Shown: positions 60,148-64,000 of the stretch, piece by piece
Layout: every line of letters starts with the position of its first letter
Numbering within the stretch: the first letter of the stretch is position 1
NCBI RefSeq assembly: GCF_003399635.1
Contig: NZ_NBXB01000039.1
Coordinates: forward strand, 30,216-94,215
Source: Subtercola boreus
Lineage (GTDB): Bacteria; Actinomycetota; Actinomycetes; Actinomycetales; Microbacteriaceae
Direction of reading: 5' to 3'
Length of the DNA: 64,000 nt
Program-made: the position numbers and the translations under genes
Notes under the pieces: model-generated
The model's input: only the letters and a program-made list of their open reading frames with translations
The model's database searches: none
Told to the model about the DNA's origin: nothing

Positions 60148-60265
60148 GATGACTGACATGAGCCCTGACTATCGCCCGCCGTGGTCTCAGGAGCGCACCG
60201 CGCTTAACGAAAAGAAGGCCCTCATTCTTGGCGGTACAGGTTGCGTCGGTGAACGCGGTATCTGA
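60148..60265 (+). pseudogene. N-terminal remnant of a short-chain dehydrogenase
   Basis: The frame from ATG 60148 (or 60157) reads [16 protein letters not shown], then KKALILGGTGCVGERGI before a stop at 60265. It matches the first 35 residues of the intact SDR at 60424 (RPQWSQQRADLAG, VVVLGGSGGVGEGVV), including the nucleotide-binding GGxGxVG. It is a second, decayed copy of that gene type placed 160 bp upstream. The stretch 60266-60423 holds no gene, only a CCAACCGGTTGG palindrome; 59875-59979 shows nothing recognisable. Confidence 0.6.
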
Positions 60266-60368
60266 TGTGGGCAACGGGTTTTGAACAGCCGGCGGACGGC
60301 CGGTTCGACTGCCCACGTGACTCGGGCGGGCCAGTTGACTTTCTCAGCGCACCCTGTCAGGCTGCTAA

Positions 60369-60380
60369 CCAACCGGTTGG
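60369..60380. promoter_or_regulatory. Palindrome upstream of the SDR gene
   Basis: CCAACCGGTTGG is a perfect 12-bp palindrome, with TAA on each side completing an approximate longer symmetry. It lies 44 bp before the SDR start and may be an operator of the catabolic gene set. Confidence 0.4.
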
Positions 60381-60423
60381 ATAAGACCGGCGTCGGCTCT
60401 AGCAACGGATTGCAGGCCTGAAT

Positions 60424-61191
60424 ATGTCGAATGAGCAGCGTCCTCAATGGTCACAGCAACGCGCGGACCTCGCCGGAATGACAGTCGTTGTACTCGGCGG
60501 CTCCGGTGGGGTCGGAGAGGGTGTCGTTCGGGCGCTGCTTGACGACGGGGCGACCGTCATCGCCACGGGTCGAGACCAGATACGTCTCGATGAATTCGCT
60601 GGTCGAATCAACAATGACGCCCTCCACGTGACGCCTCTAGAGGGAATGAGCGATGATCTAGAAGAGCAGGTGGCCACCTTAACGGTTCGCTTCGGCCCCT
60701 TCGATGCCGTCGTCGTCAGTATCGCCTCGCGCGGCAGCCAGGGACGAAAATTGCTCCTAGCACTAAGCGACGACGAGTGGACCACTCTCGTCGAAGACAA
60801 CCTCACCGCTGTATTTCGGGTGTATCGCGCATTCTTGCCCTCGCTGAAACAAAACGGTCTGCTTCTTCAACTGAACGGCGCTAGCGCAGATATCCCATTT
60901 CCAGGAAACGCGGTTGTCGCACTGACGGCTGCAGCGAGCAAGTCAATGACACACACCCTCGCGGTTGAGCTGCAGAACTCCGGGATACAGGTCTACGAGA
61001 TCATTCTCGGTGTAGTCCGAACACGTGCGCGTCAGCTCGCCGGCGTGGATGATCGACGCTGGATCGATGGTGAGGAGATCGGCATTCACATCGGCGAACT
61101 TCTCGCGCGTACCTCGACACTCACGGGGGAAGTCCTGCAGTACTTCATCGACAAGGCGGCCGGCCCCGTCCTCTCTCCCCCGCAATTCTAA
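60424..61191 (+). CDS. SDR-family oxidoreductase (atypical)
   Basis: A 255-residue Rossmann-fold protein with VVVLGGSGGVGEGVVRALL (cofactor site) after a 19-residue lead rich in Gln and Arg. The usual Y-x3-K is not present: the region reads VVALTAAASKSMTHTLAVEL, with Lys but Ala or Leu where Tyr is expected, although the catalytic-type Ser (GASAD) is kept. It may bind a nucleotide without classical dehydrogenase chemistry. Codon usage is lower in GC than in the main genome. It precedes an FAD oxidase gene by 11 bp. Confidence 0.8.
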   Translation: MSNEQRPQWSQQRADLAGMTVVVLGGSGGVGEGVVRALLDDGATVIATGRDQIRLDEFAGRINNDALHVTPLEGMSDDLEEQVATLTVRFGPFDAVVVSIASRGSQGRKLLLALSDDEWTTLVEDNLTAVFRVYRAFLPSLKQNGLLLQLNGASADIPFPGNAVVALTAAASKSMTHTLAVELQNSGIQVYEIILGVVRTRARQLAGVDDRRWIDGEEIGIHIGELLARTSTLTGEVLQYFIDKAAGPVLSPPQF

Positions 61192-61202
61192 GAGTGGTTC
61201 CG

Positions 61203-62474
61203 ATGCTAGATGTCGTTCGTCCGGGAGATGCGGCCTACCGCCGTCTGCAACACGTCTATAGCGGGACCGGCACGCCTCATGCAATATTGCTTCCGACAGA
61301 CGCCAATGGAGTCATTGACGCGCTGGCCTTCGCAGGCGCAGTAGGCGGTGCCCTATCGGTACGCAGCGGGGGCCATGGGATCAGCAGTATCGCTACCAAC
61401 GCCGGCGGAACCGTCATCGATCTCGGCCGACTGAACGACGTCGAACGAATCGGAGACTCGACGGTACGCATCGGGCCGGGAGCCCGTTGGGGCCAGGTCG
61501 CCGAAAAATTGCAGCCATGGGGTCTAGCAATCAGCTCTGGGGATTCCGGTGACGTCGGAGTTGGCGGTCTCGCCACCACGGGCGGAATCGGTTTGATGGG
61601 TCGTGCGCACGGGCTCACCATCGACAGATTGACATCCGTGCAAATGATTACGGCTGACGGACAATTTCACGATGCTTCCGAGAAACACAACTCGGACTTG
61701 TTCTGGGCAGTGCGCGGCGCGGGCGCCAACGTTGGCATTGTCACTTCATTTACTTTCGAAGCCTCGACGACTCCACTCGTCGCTCGGGCAACGATGGCCT
61801 ATCAACTGAAGTACCCGGCAGTCTTTTTGACTGAATGGGGAGACGCCCTTGAACGGGCGCCACGCGAAATATCAGCGTTTCTCTATATCGGCGCCGGAGA
61901 TGCTCCTTTTGCGCAGGCACTCATTGTCTACGCCGGGGCCGAAGTGGAAGCTGCTGCAGCGGCCCTGAAGCCTTTTGCGGAACTGCCCGGAATTATCGGC
62001 CAGAACGCGCGGGTCGTGCCGTACGCGCACGTCCCGCAGACCTCGAATACGCCGCACAACGGGCAGCAGACGGCGTTCACCCATACCGGGCTGGCCGACC
62101 ATCTCAACGCGGAGCTTTCCCACGCTGTAGCGGGTCTCCTTTCCGACAAATCGACTCTCATGGTTCAGATCCGCTCTGTCGGCGGCATGATCAACGACAT
62201 TCCGACCGACGCAACCGCATATGCCCACCGACATCAGAACTTCTCCATCACCGCGATGGCCGCAGCCGAGTCTGCCTCATTTGAGGAAGCATGGATGCCG
62301 GTTCGCTCGCGCATGAGCGGTCTGTACCTCAGCTTCGAATCAAGCCATGACCCCGCGTACATCCGGGAAGCATTCCCCACACCCACCCTCGAACGTCTGC
62401 GCACCATCAAATCGTTCTGGGACCCGGAAGACCGGTTCAACCAGAATTTCGATGTCACCAGAGCACTCGTGTGA
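61203..62474 (+). CDS. FAD-linked oxidase (berberine-bridge-like)
   Basis: A 423-residue flavoprotein with a PCMH-type FAD domain: LSVRSGGHGISS contains the His that is flavinylated in this family, IDLGRLNDVERIG and GDSGDVGVGGLATTGGIGLMGRAHGL follow. The Cys that makes a second flavin bond in many members is absent (GDSGDVG). The C-terminus ends with the BBE motif-like FWDPEDRFNQNFDV. ATG 61203 is preferred, with AAGAG upstream; GTG 61194 is possible. Lower-GC gene in the island; substrate unknown. Confidence 0.85.
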   Translation: MLDVVRPGDAAYRRLQHVYSGTGTPHAILLPTDANGVIDALAFAGAVGGALSVRSGGHGISSIATNAGGTVIDLGRLNDVERIGDSTVRIGPGARWGQVAEKLQPWGLAISSGDSGDVGVGGLATTGGIGLMGRAHGLTIDRLTSVQMITADGQFHDASEKHNSDLFWAVRGAGANVGIVTSFTFEASTTPLVARATMAYQLKYPAVFLTEWGDALERAPREISAFLYIGAGDAPFAQALIVYAGAEVEAAAAALKPFAELPGIIGQNARVVPYAHVPQTSNTPHNGQQTAFTHTGLADHLNAELSHAVAGLLSDKSTLMVQIRSVGGMINDIPTDATAYAHRHQNFSITAMAAAESASFEEAWMPVRSRMSGLYLSFESSHDPAYIREAFPTPTLERLRTIKSFWDPEDRFNQNFDVTRALV

Positions 62475-62534
62475 TGGGCGAGTGCTGACAAGCGAACGTA
62501 ACCCGATCCGATAAACGAGAACAAAGGAGACATC

Positions 62535-63307
62535 ATGAAGGCCGCGGAAACGGTTGAAGATCCTAGCGTCAAGCTGAGTTTCGCAGACGACATTGCGACC
62601 ATCACGCTTGATCGTCCGGGTGGGAATCGAATCAACTTCGCGATGCGTCGAACAATGCTCGAAGCGGTACGCGCCGTCGCGGACAGTGACGCTCGAACAC
62701 TCATTGTGAGCGCACAAGGCGATGATTTCAGCCTAGGAGGTGACGCTGCCGAGTGGGTCGGAATCCCGTCGCACGACCTGGAACCACTCGTGGCCGTCTA
62801 CGCGACCGCACTTGAAGAGTTGCAAGACTTGCCCATTCCGACAGTGGCCGTCGTCCAGGGCCGCTGTCGGGGAGGCGGTTGTGAACTCGCCCTGAGCTGC
62901 GATTTCATATGCGCAGCACAAAGCGCTGATTTTGGATTTCCCGAATCCCAACTAGGAATCATCACCTTACAAGGCGGCGTGCTTCAACTTGCGGAGCGAA
63001 TCGGACGCACCAGGGCGCTTGAGATGACGACACTTTCTCGTCCGGTGAGCGCCACTCGTATGTACGAATGGAACCTGGTCAACTGGTTGTCAGTGACGGC
63101 GTGCTTGCCGCAGAGAGCAAGCGGCTGGGACGCGAGCTCGCCGACTCCTCGGCTCAGTCTTTCGCGGCGACCAAAGCGCTGCTTAAACTCGCACACTTCG
63201 GCGGTGCCTGGGCCGCGCGAAGCCAGCTCTACCCAATCTCGATGCCCCTGTTCGATACTCAGGAGGTTCAATCCGCACTTAACGAGGCCGGTCGGAGAAT
63301 CGACTAG
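62535..63307 (+). pseudogene. Enoyl-CoA hydratase/isomerase, frameshifted
   Basis: The frame from ATG 62535 (AAAGGAGA upstream) reads a crotonase domain: DDFSLGGDAAEW, RCRGGGCELALSCDFICAA (oxyanion region), FGFPESQLGII, then TRMYEWNLVNW. At about 63084-63088 the homology moves to another frame (VVSDGVLAAESKRLGRELAD, SFAATKALLKLAHFGG), which stops at 63307. One base, probably a G, is missing. Read as one gene it would be about 257 residues, the normal length. Either a true mutation or a sequencing error; the damaged neighbours favour decay. 63308-63475 shows no gene. Confidence 0.75.
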
Positions 63308-63475
63308 ACCGGTACCTGCAGAGCACGGGACTGCCCAAACACCCTCTAGCGATCGAGGACTCGGATCACTTTTCGGGAGCCGATCAAGCCGGACGGACCA
63401 GAGCTGGTCTCCTTCTGCTGGTCGTTATCGAGACAGCGCCCTCGGCGTCCCGGATGCATAGTTCTCTGTTGCACT

Positions 63476-63670
63476 TTATGGGTGGCGAGCTTCCGACGTG
63501 GTGTAGATACCGTAGACAGCTGCCCCTGGCGGCGCAGCCGCAGCTGATGTGATGTAGCCGTTCGCCGGGCCTGTTAGATGGCCGTCGGAACTGATGTATC
63601 TGCCGATGGCTCTCACATTTCCGGAAGGACTCGTGACGTACCGACCTTCGAGACTCTGGCTCTGTGACAT
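63476..63670 (-). CDS. Small Gly/Tyr-repeat protein
   Basis: A 64-residue protein from ATG 63670 with an excellent GAGGAGAAAA ribosome site. It consists of repeats GRYVTSP (9-15), GRYISSD (23-29), NGYITSA (37-43) and YGIYTTSE (53-60) spaced 14-16 residues apart, joined by Gly/Pro/Ala turns, with no signal peptide, Cys or hydrophobic helix. The first repeat is nearly identical to the one in the interrupted gene at 19103-19363 (GRYVTAP). Possible roles include a beta-structured cytosolic peptide or a secreted/processed peptide; none is established. The adjacent open frame upstream to 63934 is not part of it. Confidence 0.65.
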   Translation of the reverse strand: MSQSQSLEGRYVTSPSGNVRAIGRYISSDGHLTGPANGYITSAAAAPPGAAVYGIYTTSEARHP

Positions 63671-63873
63671 TTTTCTCCTCTTTCTCGTAACCCCGTTTTG
63701 CGCGGGAAAGTCGTGGCGGTGCTCGTCAGAGGCGTTTGGTGTTGTCGGCGCCACTCGAGTGCCGCTCGTTTTCGCTCTGTATACGGCCCTGATCCGACCT
63801 AGTTGCAGCTTGCCTGTCGGGATGTTTCTGGCGCTCCGCCGGGCGTGACAACAATCCAACGAATGAGGACATC

Positions 63874-64000
63874 TGTTGACGCCGACCGAATGTGATGCCG
63901 TTTCTGCCGATTGAAAACAGGGCCACCTAGCCACTATGGAAGGTGATCAATTTGGATGACTGGGCAAAGATTCGGCATTTGCATTCGATGGGTTTGCACT
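63874..64000 (+). mobile_element. Left end of an IS21-family insertion sequence (continues beyond window)
   Basis: TGTTGACGCC at 63874 and CTGCCGATTGAAAACAGGGC near 63906-63925 look like IS21-family left-end sequence, and 70 bases inward begins an IstA-like frame. The right end lies outside the window. 63671-63873, before it, shows no gene beyond the small-protein promoter. Confidence 0.6.
63943..64000 (+). CDS. IS21-family transposase IstA (first codons only)
   Basis: From GTG 63943 the frame reads MINLDDWAKIRHLHSMGLH to the window end. LDDWAxIRxLH is the typical start of actinobacterial IstA transposases, just before the HTH. GGAAG lies upstream. Only 19 codons are present. Confidence 0.6.
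   Translation, partial: MINLDDWAKIRHLHSMGLH

Noticed and set aside
60002..60316. Minus-strand open frame of 104 codons as an intact gene
   Set aside because: It mixes a thiolase block with out-of-frame sequence; the thiolase homology continues in another frame, so it is a remnant.
63671..63934. N-terminal extension of the small Gly/Tyr-repeat protein to 152 residues
   Set aside because: A strong ribosome site stands just before ATG 63670, the repeats start there, and the upstream part has no repeat or motif.

Overview
The window reads as a chromosomal segment of a high-GC Actinomycetota, most likely Microbacteriaceae-like. This rests on base composition, GTG-rich start codons, widespread GTGA/ATGA gene overlaps, DUF6458 and PASTA-kinase genes, and a strikingly regular leaderless promoter pattern (TANNNT exactly 6 nt before the start codon). 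The family call is an inference; no rRNA or tRNA was seen to confirm it.

Layout. 1-1021: end of an osmolyte (betaine/choline-type) ABC transporter, divergent from an IclR regulator (1166-2053). 2034-3541: a PiT phosphate transporter with a small membrane partner and a PHO-box-like promoter. 4389-18150 (minus strand): the most unusual locus. A complete Pst-type transporter (pstC, pstA, pstS, and pstB at the far end) encloses six genes for surface proteins: two further exported proteins resembling periplasmic binding proteins, a WxL-like protein, a DUF916-like protein, an Ig-like membrane protein and a sortase-fold protein without the sortase catalytic residues. 18434-19363: a DUF3800-like gene of lower GC and a tiny Gly/Tyr-repeat gene interrupted by an in-frame stop. 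19432-23470: operon with a PASTA Ser/Thr kinase and a lytic transglycosylase. 23737-27353: GH92 mannosidase and GT4 glycosyltransferase. 27554-30293: LysR regulator divergent from an orphan fumarate reductase-like flavoprotein. 30481-33940: MoxR-type AAA ATPase plus VWA protein. 34113-39425: LacI-type regulator with an arabinose operon (araB-araD-araA). 39577-48916: SGNH hydrolases, TetR/PadR regulators, an MMPL exporter and an MFS exporter. 48923-53083: truncated DedA, two more Ser/Thr kinases, and a MarR regulator with palindromic operators. 53080-59874: VIT-family transporter, then an extracytosolic flavin electron-transfer set (ferric-reductase-like, FMN-binding, ApbE) followed by a two-component system whose promoter is split by an IS481-family element.

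59.9-64 kb has visibly lower GC and is full of debris: a thiolase remnant, an SDR 5' remnant, an intact SDR and FAD oxidase, a frameshifted enoyl-CoA hydratase, a second small Gly/Tyr-repeat gene and the left end of an IS21-family element. It looks like a decaying, laterally acquired catabolic island.

Regulatory signals are unusually legible. There are palindromic operators next to the LacI, TetR, PadR and MarR genes, a PHO-box-like direct repeat at pit, an orphan 20-bp palindrome before the flavin operon, and a class of intergenic elements made of a GC-rich tandem repeat plus a long hairpin.
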